A stretch of DNA of 64,000 nucleotides from Ktedonosporobacter rubrisoli (GTDB taxonomy: Bacteria; Chloroflexota; Ktedonobacteria; Ktedonobacterales; Ktedonobacteraceae), in the NCBI RefSeq assembly GCF_004208415.1, contig NZ_CP035758.1:5766001-5830000 (forward strand). Reading direction: 5' to 3'. Made by a program: the position numbers and the translations under genes. Shown here piece after piece: positions 53,500-62,060 of this stretch (positions are counted from its first letter, which is position 1; every line of letters starts with the position of its first letter). Under the pieces are notes generated by a model, which was not told where the DNA came from, did no database searches, and worked only from the letters and a program-made list of their open reading frames with translations.

Positions 53500-54913
53500 C
53501 CATTATAACGTGGCAGTGATTGGAGCAGGCCCCGGAGGCTACGTCGCTGCCATTCGTGCCGCTCAGCTCGGTGCCAGGGTTGCCATCGTAGAAAAGCAAT
53601 ATCTTGGCGGCACCTGCCTGAACGTGGGATGTATTCCCTCTAAGGCAATGCTGCACATTGCAGAAGTCATGCATAACCTGGAATCACTAGACGAGCTAGG
53701 CATTCATCTTCCCCAAGCACCAACCTTTGACATGGCAAAGGCTACAGCTTTTAAAGATAAAGTCGTGAAACGCATGACCAGTGGCGTAGGCACCCTGATG
53801 AAGGGCAACAATGTCGATGTCTTCGACGGCACCGCAACCGTTGACGCCTCGCGCACCATCACGGTAAGCAAGAATGGCGAGCAACAGCAGTTCAGCGCTG
53901 ATAAGATCATCCTGGCCACGGGCTCGGTCCCACTCATGCCGCCAATGCCCGGCATCGATGGGCGCAACGTCATCAATAGCGATACCTGCTGGAGCTTCAC
54001 TAAGCGGCCAGAAAGCCTGATCTGCGTTGGCGGCGGCGTCATCGGTATTGAGCTTGCCTGTATGTTCAGCGCCTTAGGCACAAAAGTAACCGTGCTGGAA
54101 ATGCTGCCCAATGTTCTGGCTCCGGTAGACGAAGAAGTACGCCGCCTGCTGGTTCGTATCCTGACCAAGCGCGGCATTACGCTGGTGACCGGCGCGAAGG
54201 TCGAAGGCATTGAAGACGAGGGCCAGCAAAAGAAGGTAATCGCCACAACCGATAAGGGCCAGCAGAGCTTCACCGGCGAATATGTGCTGATGGCTGTTAG
54301 CCGCCGGGCCAATACAACCGGTCTTGAGCAGCTGATCGAGCAAGGGCTTGATCAGGATCGCGGGCGCATTCGCGTCAACGAAAAAATGGAGACCAACTTG
54401 CCTGGCATCTATGCTATCGGCGATCTGGTCCATGGCGCTGGCCTGGCCCACGTCGCCTCCACCGAGGGCGAGGTTGCATCCGATAACGCTATGGGACACG
54501 AGGCTGCTATGGATTATAGTGTTGTGCCTAATCCCATCTATACCTTCCCTGAGGTGGCTTTTGTGGGGCTCACGGAGGCCGACGCCAAGCAAAAATATCC
54601 AGAGGCGCGCGTGGACCGCTTCCCCTGGAGCGCCATTGGCAAGGCTGTAGCAATCGGCGAGACAGACGGCTTCACTAAAGTCATTATTGGCAAATATGGC
54701 GAAATTCTTGGCGCACATATCATCGGACCCGACGCGACTAACCTTATCACAGAGTATTCGCTGGCCATGCGTGGTGAGCTCACCGTCGATGAGATAAGTG
54801 AGACGATCCATCCACACCCAACGCTTAGCGAAGGTTTGCGCGAGGCTATTCTTGCCGTCGAGGGTCGTCCGATCCACATCCCACCCAAGAAGCAACCGGC
54901 TCGCGCAAGATAG
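53489..54913 (+). CDS. lpdA: Dihydrolipoamide dehydrogenase
   Basis: 474-residue FAD disulfide oxidoreductase, the E3 component of 2-oxo acid dehydrogenase or glycine cleavage complexes. FAD motif VIGAGPGGYVA at 9, redox-active GGTCLNVGCIPSK (Cys43, Cys48), NAD fold GGGVIGIE, FAD motif YAIGDL, and the C-terminal HPHPTLSE with catalytic His-Glu. ATG 53489 has CAGGAG just upstream; an ATG at 53474 is less likely. No E1/E2 genes are adjacent. Coupling to the preceding dehydrogenase is unusual. A T-tailed terminator follows. Confidence 0.94.
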   Translation: MANNHYNVAVIGAGPGGYVAAIRAAQLGARVAIVEKQYLGGTCLNVGCIPSKAMLHIAEVMHNLESLDELGIHLPQAPTFDMAKATAFKDKVVKRMTSGVGTLMKGNNVDVFDGTATVDASRTITVSKNGEQQQFSADKIILATGSVPLMPPMPGIDGRNVINSDTCWSFTKRPESLICVGGGVIGIELACMFSALGTKVTVLEMLPNVLAPVDEEVRRLLVRILTKRGITLVTGAKVEGIEDEGQQKKVIATTDKGQQSFTGEYVLMAVSRRANTTGLEQLIEQGLDQDRGRIRVNEKMETNLPGIYAIGDLVHGAGLAHVASTEGEVASDNAMGHEAAMDYSVVPNPIYTFPEVAFVGLTEADAKQKYPEARVDRFPWSAIGKAVAIGETDGFTKVIIGKYGEILGAHIIGPDATNLITEYSLAMRGELTVDEISETIHPHPTLSEGLREAILAVEGRPIHIPPKKQPARAR

Positions 54914-54949
54914 CTGACATATTCGCTCATATATCTACTTTTCTAAAGT

Positions 54950-54988
54950 AAGGTGCTAGGATAACATAAAGTTGTTCTAGCACCTTTT
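54950..54988 (+). terminator. Terminator after lpdA
   Basis: AAGGTGCTAG (54950-54959) and CTAGCACCTT (54977-54986) form a perfect 10-bp stem followed by T-rich sequence (TTTTCCTTTT). Confidence 0.8.
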
Positions 54989-55187
54989 CCTTTTCTCGCT
55001 CTCCCATAATCTCACTTCATTACGTAAACTATCATGATAACCTTTTTATAGCCCCTATTTCCTAACTGCTCAAGAACAGCGAAACAAACAGCCATGCGGA
55101 AGCGTTATGCTTAGTGGGATTTTTTTCTTGAATACAATCAATGTCTGAGCATATATTTCATTAATACATGTAGAGAGAGAGCAAACT

Positions 55188-56597
55188 GTGACCAGGCAAA
55201 CTAACCATCCAACGTCCTCGACCAGGGACGCGGGCTCCTCAAGCGATAAACGGATCATATTAAGCAAAGTCATGCTCATCCTATCAGTGCTCTGTATTCT
55301 TTTAGCCGTGGGGGTATGGGGCTTCAGCGTGCTGGCTCCCCAGATCTCCGCCTCGCCAGTTTCGCCCCCTCCTCATGACCAGAAAGGCGCCACGGCAACT
55401 AACAATCTCGACGCGAGCACTCAGGCAAAAGCGCTTGCTACACAATATATGCAGGCCTTTATCAAACAAGACTATAAAAGCATGTGGTCCTTGCTTCATC
55501 CCCAAATACAAAATAAATGGACAGACGAAACAAGCTTTGCCGCATTCTTACAAAAGCATTTCCAGGATTACACCCTGCAAAGCTTTACGATCGGCCAGGC
55601 CAGCACCCAGGCCTACTGGATTAATCCAGAAACCATGGAGCAGTACAACCAGATCGAAAAGCTTCCCGTCTCGCTCATATTGCAGCTCAAGCCCACGCCC
55701 AAACAAAACTTATTGCCGCCGGAGGATGTGCATCCCGCGCAAATATTTCAGAACCTGCCTTTTATCGCTCAGCAAATTACGCCAATTGGCAAAAAGGATA
55801 AACAGTGGGTCGTCCTGGCGGGAGGGCCGGCAGACCCGGAGGCACCCGTGCTTCCACCGGTCACGCCTCCTAGCAAAACTGTTCAAGTTCCTATACTCAT
55901 GTATCACTACATATCTGATGTACCCGCTAATGACCCCAACCCGGCCCTGCGCTTAAGCTTATCGGTCGGCCCAAAGCAATTTACCCAACAGATGGACTAT
56001 CTGAAGCAAAAAGGCTTTCATACGATTACGCTCAATGAATTAATGGATGCGCTCTATTACGATGCCCCTCTTCCCAGTAAACCAATTATTCTGAGCTTCG
56101 ATGACGGCTACATTGACGCTTACCAGAACGCTTACCCGATCTTAAAGGCTCATGGCTTTAGCGGCATGTTTTATATTATTACCGGCAAAGTGGGCTGGCA
56201 AGGACAGATGAACTGGGTCCAGATGCGCGAAATGCTTGCCAACGGCATGCAGATAGGCTCACATACCATTCACCACGTCGATATGGGCGATACCTATCTG
56301 GCCTCACCAACTGTCGCTCAACAGGAGGCTCAGCTCTCTAAAATCACCCTTGAGAAGAATTTAGGAGTACTTATTCAGCACTTTTGCTATCCCAATGGTG
56401 GCCCTTTCAAAAGAGGTAGTCTGGCTTTGCGCGCCGAGGTCGTTTCCCTTCTGGCCTCAGATGGCTATGTCAGCGCAACTACCGATCCGGGCATGACCGG
56501 GACTTTGCAAAACAGTCTTACGCCACTGGCCATGCTGCGCATCCGGGTCGATGGGCGCGCATCTCTGCTGAACTTTGCCCAAAGTTTGCCCGGATAG
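55188..56597 (+). CDS. Membrane-anchored polysaccharide deacetylase (NodB domain)
   Basis: 469 residues: one N-terminal transmembrane helix (about 26-50), an NTF2-like domain (about 80-205, QYMQAFIKQDYKSMWSLL), a proline linker and a NodB deacetylase domain (about 230-469). Catalytic motifs are visible: SFDDGY (metal Asp), SHTIHHVD (His pair) and FCYPNGG. It should act outside the membrane on peptidoglycan or an exopolysaccharide. The GTG start follows a purine-rich tract but has no strong site. The tRNA-Ala(CGC) gene lies 62 bases downstream. Confidence 0.85.
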   Translation: MTRQTNHPTSSTRDAGSSSDKRIILSKVMLILSVLCILLAVGVWGFSVLAPQISASPVSPPPHDQKGATATNNLDASTQAKALATQYMQAFIKQDYKSMWSLLHPQIQNKWTDETSFAAFLQKHFQDYTLQSFTIGQASTQAYWINPETMEQYNQIEKLPVSLILQLKPTPKQNLLPPEDVHPAQIFQNLPFIAQQITPIGKKDKQWVVLAGGPADPEAPVLPPVTPPSKTVQVPILMYHYISDVPANDPNPALRLSLSVGPKQFTQQMDYLKQKGFHTITLNELMDALYYDAPLPSKPIILSFDDGYIDAYQNAYPILKAHGFSGMFYIITGKVGWQGQMNWVQMREMLANGMQIGSHTIHHVDMGDTYLASPTVAQQEAQLSKITLEKNLGVLIQHFCYPNGGPFKRGSLALRAEVVSLLASDGYVSATTDPGMTGTLQNSLTPLAMLRIRVDGRASLLNFAQSLPG

Positions 56598-56618
56598 AAA
56601 AATCTGGGCAAAAACCCC

Positions 56619-56647
56619 TTTACAACTCTTGCCAGGTATGTTATTAT
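56619..56647 (+). promoter_or_regulatory. Promoter of tRNA-Ala(CGC)
   Basis: TTTACA (56619-56624), a 17-base spacer and TATTAT (56642-56647), placing the tRNA 5' end about 12 bases downstream. Confidence 0.7.
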
Positions 56648-56659
56648 CTATCTCGCCAA

Positions 56660-56732
56660 GGGGATGTAGCTCAGCTGGGAGAGCGCGACAATCGCACTGT
56701 CGAGGTCAGGGGTTCGAGCCCCCTCATCTCCA
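56660..56732 (+). tRNA. tRNA-Ala(CGC)
   Basis: 73-base cloverleaf: acceptor GGGGATG/CATCTCC with the alanine identity pair G3-U70, D stem GCTC/GAGC, anticodon stem CGACA/TGTCG around loop ATCGCAC (anticodon CGC at 56693-56695), T stem AGGGG/CCCCT, discriminator A. CCA is not encoded. Confidence 0.95.
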
Positions 56733-56756
56733 CTGTAGGAGCATCCGGTTGGTGCC

Positions 56757-56785
56757 TTGCAAATCGCAAACATCTGTGGTATAGT
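56757..56785 (+). promoter_or_regulatory. Promoter of the leuS T-box leader
   Basis: TTGCAA (56757-56762), a 17-base spacer and TATAGT (56780-56785), only 25 bases after the tRNA-Ala(CGC) gene. Transcription would start near 56792. Confidence 0.65.
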
Positions 56786-56937
56786 AGTAGAGTTGCTGAA
56801 TAGTGCGCGATGAGCAGGAGTAGTAGGCCGTCTCAAACAGAGAGTAGCCGGTCGGTGCGAGACTACAAAGCCAGGCTGAACTCGTCTGCGAGCAATAAGT
56901 GTGAAGGTTACTTTAGTACTAAAAAGCGCTCTAGCAC

Positions 56938-56966
56938 TTGTCGGGACGCCCGTTATAGCGTATAAT
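56938..56966 (+). promoter_or_regulatory. Promoter of tRNA-Ala(GGC) inside the leuS leader
   Basis: TTGTCG (56938-56943), a 17-base spacer and a consensus TATAAT (56961-56966), about 40 bases before the tRNA. It gives the tRNA its own transcription start downstream of T-box stem I. Confidence 0.7.
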
Positions 56967-57005
56967 CGAGATTAGATCTCAAGGATAATTTACCAGTATC
57001 TGCAT

Positions 57006-57081
57006 GGGCCTGTAGCGCAGCTGGGAGAGCGCCTCCATGGCATGGAGGAGGTCAGGGGTTCGAGCCCCCTCAGGTCCACCA
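57006..57081 (+). tRNA. tRNA-Ala(GGC)
   Basis: Cloverleaf with acceptor GGGCCTG/CAGGTCC including G3-U70, anticodon stem CCTCC/GGAGG around ATGGCAT (anticodon GGC at 57039-57041), T stem AGGGG/CCCCT, discriminator A and an encoded CCA (57079-57081). The D stem GCGC/GAGC has one G-A mismatch at 12-23. It lies between the two halves of the leuS T-box leader. Confidence 0.94.
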
Positions 57082-57123
57082 CTTCTATCCTGAGATCGAA
57101 AATCAGGGTGGTACCACGGAATG

Positions 57124-57156
57124 ACCTTTCGTCCCTCGCGGATGAAAGGTTTTTTT
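57124..57156 (+). terminator. leuS T-box terminator
   Basis: ACCTTTCGTCC (57124-57134) and GGATGAAAGGT (57140-57150) form an 11-bp stem with one G-U pair and a 5-base loop, followed by seven T. It competes with the antiterminator containing AGGGTGGTACCACG. Confidence 0.9.
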
Positions 57157-57225
57157 GTTGTTGGCAATGCTTTTCTTTAACTGGCATTATATGATGTCTC
57201 ATTTTTTTAATACGGGGAGGGCTGA

Positions 57226-59700
57226 ATGATTACACGCACCAAATATAACCCCAAAGAAATTGAGAGTAAATGGCAAACTCAATGGGAAACGGCACAGCTG
57301 TATCATGCTCCAGATAATTCACCTAAAACAAAGTTCTATAATCTGGTGATGTTACCTTATCCTTCCGGCGACCTGCATATGGGCCACTGGTTCAATTATG
57401 CATGCGGCGATGCCTATGGACGCATGAAGCGCATGCAGGGCTATAACGTTATGCAGCCTATCGGCTTTGATGCTTTCGGACTGCCCGCGGAAAATGCGGC
57501 GATTAAGCATGGCGTACAGGCCTATACCTGGACCATGGCCAATATCGCGAATATGCGCAAGCAGCTGCGCCAGATGGGCGCTCAGTGGGATTGGCAGCGC
57601 GAAGTGGTCTCCTGCCAGCCTGACTACTATAAATGGACGCAATGGCTGTTCCTGCAGTTCTACAAGCACGGGCTGGCCTATCGCACCAAGGCGCTGGCCA
57701 ACTGGTGTCCAGGCTGCAATACTACGCTGGCTAACGAGCAGGTTCTGGCCGATGGCACATGTGAGCGCTGCGGCAGCGTGGTGATTCGTAAGGAGATCGA
57801 TCAGTGGCTGCTGAAAATCTCGGCTTACGCCGAGGAGCTGCTGCAGTTTGAGGGAATTGAGTGGCCGGAAAAGACAGTTACGATGCAGCGCAATTGGATC
57901 GGGCGCAGCGAAGGTGCTGAGATTCGTTTCTTCACGGAGATCGAGAGTCAGCGCCAGGAGATACCCGTCTTTACCACGCGGCCTGACACGATCTATGGCG
58001 TTACCTTCTTTGTGCTGGCTCCCGAGCATCCCTGGGTTGAGCGCATCACGACTCCTGAATACAGAGAAGCCGTTGATGCTTATGTGGAACAGGCCCGGCG
58101 CATGAGCGAGATCGAGCGCATGAGCACCGAGAAGGAGAAAACCGGTGTCTTCACTGGCGGCTACGTAACCAATCCTGTCAACGGCGAGCAGGTTCCTGTC
58201 TGGATCTCAGATTACGTGCTGATGAGCTATGGCGCAGGAGCAGTTATGGGCGTGCCTGCCCATGATCAGCGCGACTTCGCATTCGCGCGCAAATTTGGCC
58301 TGCCTATTCGCGAGGTAATTCGGCCCGAGGGTGAGGAAGCAAGCGATCCCGCAACCTGGCCGGCAGCCAAAGAAGCTCTGGGCGTTATGGTAAACTCGGG
58401 TTCCTTCGACGGCACACCTGGCGATGAGTCTATTGCCCGCGTCATTCGCTATGTGGAAGACAAGGGCATCGGTAAGTTCATGATTACTTATCGCCTGCGC
58501 GACTGGCTGATCAGCCGCCAGCGCTACTGGGGCGCACCGATTCCCATCATCTATTGCCCTAAAGACGGGATGGTGCCAGTGCCAGAAGATCAGCTGCCCG
58601 TCTGGCTGCCCGAGAATGTACAGTTCAAATCCACAGGCGAGTCGCCTCTGCGCTACGAGCCCGAGTTCCTGAACACGACTTGCCCGGTCTGCGGCGGTCC
58701 TGCCACGCGCGAAGCCGATACCATGGATACCTTCATTGACTCTTCCTGGTACTATCTGCGCTATGCCGATCCTCACAACAGCGAGCAGGCCTGGAGTCCT
58801 GAAAAACTGCAGGAGTGGCTGCCAGTTGATCAGTATATCGGCGGCGTAGAGCACGCGATCATGCATCTGCTGTATTCGCGCTTCTTTATCAAGGCGCTGC
58901 GCGATATGGGCCACGTGAACTTCTCTGAGCCCTTCCTGCGTCTGTTTCACCAGGGCATGGTGCTGGGATCAGATGGACAGAAAATGTCCAAGTCGCGCGG
59001 GAACGTCGAGGCTCCCGATAAGTACCTGGAGAAATATGGCGCCGATACTATTCGCGGCTATATGATGTTCATCGGTCCTTTCGAAGCCGGTGGCTCGTTT
59101 AAAGCCGAGAATGTAGAGGGCATCTGGCGCTTCCTGAATCGCATCTGGAGCCTGGTTAATGATGCCTGGGTTGAGGGCAATGTCAGAACTGAGGAGACGG
59201 CGGAAAGCAAGGCCATTGAGCGCCTGCGCAACAAGACTATCAAGCGCGTCTCTGAAGACCTGAGCAATTTCCACTTCAACACGGCCCTGGCGGCGCTGAT
59301 GGAATGCAATAATGCCCTGATTAAGCAGCAGAACCAGCCGGTAGCCCGCAGTGCAGCCTATCGCCGCACGCTGGAAACGATGATGCAGCTGCTGGCGCCT
59401 ATCGCCCCGCATATTACTGAGGAGCTGTGGCATCTGACCGGACATAGCGAGAGCATTCATCTGAGCAGCTGGCCAGAGTACGATGAGGCCCTGACCAAAG
59501 ACGAGAGCTTTACGCTGGTTGTGCAGGTCAACGGTAAGGTGCGCGAGCGCTTTGAGGTTGATGCTGACATCAGCGAGGCAGAGGTGCGCAAACTGGTTCT
59601 GAATAATCCAAAGGTCATGTCGTTTATTGGCGATGCCACTGTGCAAAAGGTGATCTACATACCTGGTCGCCTGGCCAATGTCGTCGTACGCAAGGCCTGA
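57226..59700 (+). CDS. leuS: Leucyl-tRNA synthetase
   Basis: 824-residue class I synthetase. The HIGH motif appears as HMGH (about residues 49-52), KMSKS as QKMSKSRGN (about 586), with the CP1 editing domain between and a C-terminal tRNA-binding domain. GGGGAGGG lies upstream of the ATG. It is expressed through the split T-box leader. Reading every codon, 53 of 54 leucines are CTG and one is TTA; CTC, CTT, CTA and TTG are absent, although neighbouring genes use all of them. Confidence 0.97.
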   Translation: MITRTKYNPKEIESKWQTQWETAQLYHAPDNSPKTKFYNLVMLPYPSGDLHMGHWFNYACGDAYGRMKRMQGYNVMQPIGFDAFGLPAENAAIKHGVQAYTWTMANIANMRKQLRQMGAQWDWQREVVSCQPDYYKWTQWLFLQFYKHGLAYRTKALANWCPGCNTTLANEQVLADGTCERCGSVVIRKEIDQWLLKISAYAEELLQFEGIEWPEKTVTMQRNWIGRSEGAEIRFFTEIESQRQEIPVFTTRPDTIYGVTFFVLAPEHPWVERITTPEYREAVDAYVEQARRMSEIERMSTEKEKTGVFTGGYVTNPVNGEQVPVWISDYVLMSYGAGAVMGVPAHDQRDFAFARKFGLPIREVIRPEGEEASDPATWPAAKEALGVMVNSGSFDGTPGDESIARVIRYVEDKGIGKFMITYRLRDWLISRQRYWGAPIPIIYCPKDGMVPVPEDQLPVWLPENVQFKSTGESPLRYEPEFLNTTCPVCGGPATREADTMDTFIDSSWYYLRYADPHNSEQAWSPEKLQEWLPVDQYIGGVEHAIMHLLYSRFFIKALRDMGHVNFSEPFLRLFHQGMVLGSDGQKMSKSRGNVEAPDKYLEKYGADTIRGYMMFIGPFEAGGSFKAENVEGIWRFLNRIWSLVNDAWVEGNVRTEETAESKAIERLRNKTIKRVSEDLSNFHFNTALAALMECNNALIKQQNQPVARSAAYRRTLETMMQLLAPIAPHITEELWHLTGHSESIHLSSWPEYDEALTKDESFTLVVQVNGKVRERFEVDADISEAEVRKLVLNNPKVMSFIGDATVQKVIYIPGRLANVVVRKA

Positions 59701-60112
59701 GCCATCACGCTGACGGCCAGCTGATAAGCCGAAATGATCTCAGTTATACCACTCTTTAGAGAAGACTTGACAAGATCGACTGATTGACATATCTTGTCTG
59801 GCCTTCTCTTTTTTTGCCTCCCCAGGGCGCAAAATAAGTATTTACGCTATCCTTTACGGGAACGGCTCTATTTTCCCTTTCCTGACACCGCCAGGGGCCT
59901 GTGAAGTCGCTAGCTAGATCCCTACCTGCTTGGCATCTCGCCGGACCATTCTCAGGAAATGTGTCGCAGGCAACAAGTATTTCCTGGACAGAAGCTCTTC
60001 GTTGATCCTATACTCGAATAAGACGGCTTTGATTTTGTCGCCAATCATCACCTCACAATGGCACACCCTTTTCCAAGGAAAAACCGAACCCGAAGTTTAG
60101 AAAGAAGGTCAG
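59701..60112. other. 412-base gap after leuS
   Basis: Holds the leuS terminator (listed separately). No gene or clear promoter was recognised between it and the esterase. Confidence 0.4.
59759..59815 (+). terminator. Terminator of leuS
   Basis: GAGAAG (59759-59764) plus GACAAGAT (59769-59776) pair with ATCTTGTC and CTTCTC (ending at 59808), leaving a 4x4 internal loop. A run of seven T follows. Confidence 0.85.
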
Positions 60113-61084
60113 ATGACAAGCAGACATCTTGTTGATCCCGAGCTCGTTGACGCGCTCGACCAGTTTCCGGCCATACAACTCACGGCTGAAACCCTGAAGC
60201 AAGTACGCGCTACGATCCAGACCGTGTTCGCTGAACACCTTGCGACCGTCCCCGAATTCCCCGACATTGTGGCAGCCGAGCACCACGTTCCCGGCCCAGA
60301 AGGGGAACCCGATGTGCACGTGCTAGTCTATCTGCCGACTGTAGTCAAGAAGCCACTTCCAGCTCTCCTCTGGATTCATGGTGGTGGATATATCCTTGGC
60401 TCAGCTACTGAGGATGACATCACTGCCAGAAGCCTGGCCTCGGATATTGGCTGCGCAGTAGTCTCGGTGGATTACCGCCTGGCCCCAGAGACTCCCCATC
60501 CCGGCCCTGTCGAGGATTGTTACGCGGCCTTAAAATGGCTCTATACGCATGCCAATGAACTTGGCGTGGACACGACACGCATCGCTATTGGCGGAGCGAG
60601 CGCTGGGGGTGGACTGGCCGCAGCGCTTGGACTTCTGGCCCGCGATCGCGGAGAAGTGCCACTCGTGTTCCAATTCCTGATCTTTCCCATGCTCGATGAC
60701 CGGACCGTCACCACTCCCGATCCTCATCCCTATACAGGTGAATTTATCTGGACTGCTGAGAGCAATCGCTTCGGTTGGCAAGCGCTGCTAGGCCGAGAAC
60801 CTGGCGGACCTGATATCTCTCCCTATGCCGCTGCCGCCCGCGCCGAGCATCTAGAAGGCCTTCCCTCGACTTTCATCTGTGTAGGGGCGCTTGATTTGTT
60901 CCTTGAAGAGAATATAGAGTATGCTCGTCGCTTGCTACGCGCGGGCGTACCCACAGAGCTACATGTCTATCCAGGCGCCTATCATGGCTTCAATATGGTA
61001 ATCAATGCGCAAGTGACGCAAGCCTACCACAGAGATACGTTGACGGCCTTGAAACGGGCTCTTTCCCCTTCATCTAGCCTTTAA
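60113..61084 (+). CDS. Alpha/beta hydrolase of the HSL esterase family
   Basis: 323-residue esterase/lipase. Oxyanion-hole motif HGGG (89-92), nucleophile elbow GGASAGG (Ser163), catalytic Asp261 (GALDLF) and His291 (GAYHGF). These fit hormone-sensitive-lipase-type carboxylesterases acting on short acyl esters. No signal peptide, so cytosolic. AGAAGG lies upstream of the ATG. Isolated gene. Confidence 0.9.
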   Translation: MTSRHLVDPELVDALDQFPAIQLTAETLKQVRATIQTVFAEHLATVPEFPDIVAAEHHVPGPEGEPDVHVLVYLPTVVKKPLPALLWIHGGGYILGSATEDDITARSLASDIGCAVVSVDYRLAPETPHPGPVEDCYAALKWLYTHANELGVDTTRIAIGGASAGGGLAAALGLLARDRGEVPLVFQFLIFPMLDDRTVTTPDPHPYTGEFIWTAESNRFGWQALLGREPGGPDISPYAAAARAEHLEGLPSTFICVGALDLFLEENIEYARRLLRAGVPTELHVYPGAYHGFNMVINAQVTQAYHRDTLTALKRALSPSSSL

Positions 61085-61705
61085 GACAAAAGCCTGATCA
61101 AGAGGTGGAGGAATTCTAGAAGAGCCTTCACCTCAAGGCCCACTACACCAAATTACCACCATAGGAGCATACTAGAGAGAGCGGAGTATACACAAAAAGG
61201 TGGGGGCTGGAAGCTACAACCTGAAGCACAATGAGAAAGCTTAAAACACACTTAGAATTCGATGAGAAAAATATACGGAAGGTCATCAATGATTACCTGA
61301 TATACAAAATTACCTATAAAAAATGGAACCTTTGTATGACCTACAACGTATATACGACAGGTAGCACTTCGCACTGGATTTTCAGTTGGGAACTGGAGAG
61401 GCTGGAGCGGTGATACACAAATACAAATAGTGATATATTTCACACTTTGAACGTCTCTCAGTCCATAGTTGCCAGTACGTCTTCCGTTTATACTAACAAT
61501 GGGAGGAATAGATAGGTAGGGGGACAGATAACAAAGATAATTGCAAGCTTTCGGGCCAAGGCATATTTGAAAAAACGCCATATCGGTCGTCTACCTTATT
61601 AGGAAAGTATTTTCTAATCCCGCATAAGCCAGCGCAATATCACGGGAGAACGGGGCAAGACGGGGGCAACTAAGTTGATATAGGCGCCTGCAGAAGGATA
61701 TAAGA
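61085..61705. other. 621-base AT-rich gap
   Basis: Noticeably richer in A+T than its neighbours. Short frames at 61231-61413 (plus) and 61252-61581 (minus) lack good start sites and family resemblance and were not called. It may be a decayed insertion. Confidence 0.35.
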
Positions 61706-61918
61706 ATGAACACACAGCCACTAGAAATGGTAACAAACGTTGAAAACACGGTATCGGAAACAGATGTACTAGCCCAGAGCGGCTTCACTCAGGACGAAAT
61801 TATTTCTCTGCTCTGGCTACGTCAGTGGTATCAAAATGGAGGCAGTGATCGGGTGGAAGTTCTACGTCAGTTAGAATTTCTCAGATTGCTAATTGTAAAC
61901 GGCAAAATTGAGCCCTAA
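61706..61918 (+). CDS. Small protein of unknown function
   Basis: 70-residue protein with an acidic N-terminus and an amphipathic helix (FTQDEIISLLWLRQWYQ ... VEVLRQLEFLRLLIV). The pattern could be a small DNA- or protein-binding helix pair, but no family was recognised. AGAAGGA lies upstream of the ATG and a strong T-tailed terminator follows 50 bases after the stop. Confidence 0.55.
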   Translation: MNTQPLEMVTNVENTVSETDVLAQSGFTQDEIISLLWLRQWYQNGGSDRVEVLRQLEFLRLLIVNGKIEP

Positions 61919-61968
61919 GTAGCGCTCAATACACTGCTTAGTTTGCAACCAGTCTCTTACATATCTTG

Positions 61969-61999
61969 GCCTGGCATCTGATGGGGTGCCAGGCTTTTT
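61969..61999 (+). terminator. Terminator after the 70-residue gene
   Basis: GCCTGGCATC (61969-61978) and GGTGCCAGGC (61985-61994) form a 10-bp stem with G-U pairing at the loop end, followed by five T. Confidence 0.85.
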
Positions 62000-62060
62000 C
62001 TCTCTATCTGCGCATAAACGTTTAAGGGCATCCTGATAGAGCACCTATCTGGTAAAGTAA

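Larger units (their letters stand above)
56793..57156 (+). promoter_or_regulatory. leuS T-box leader, split by a tRNA gene
   Basis: Stem I spans about 56805-56897 with the AGAGAG segment (56840-56845), the GGTGCGA loop (56854-56860) and the context CTGAA-CTC-G, giving specifier CTC (Leu) at 56881-56883. The T-box core AGGGTGGTACCACG is at 57105-57118; its bulge TGGT pairs with ACCA, so discriminator A fits tRNA-Leu. The terminator lies at 57124-57156. Between the halves lies a whole tRNA-Ala(GGC) gene with its promoter. It is held in the loop of an 11-bp stem: GATCTCAAGGAT (56975-56986) pairs with ATCCTGAGATC (57087-57097), one A bulged. Specifier-to-bulge distance is about 228 bases, against 99 in the serS leader. 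Confidence 0.8.

Noticed and set aside
61231..61581. Short frames on both strands in the AT-rich gap
   Set aside because: They overlap each other, lack start signals and look like chance frames in AT-rich DNA.
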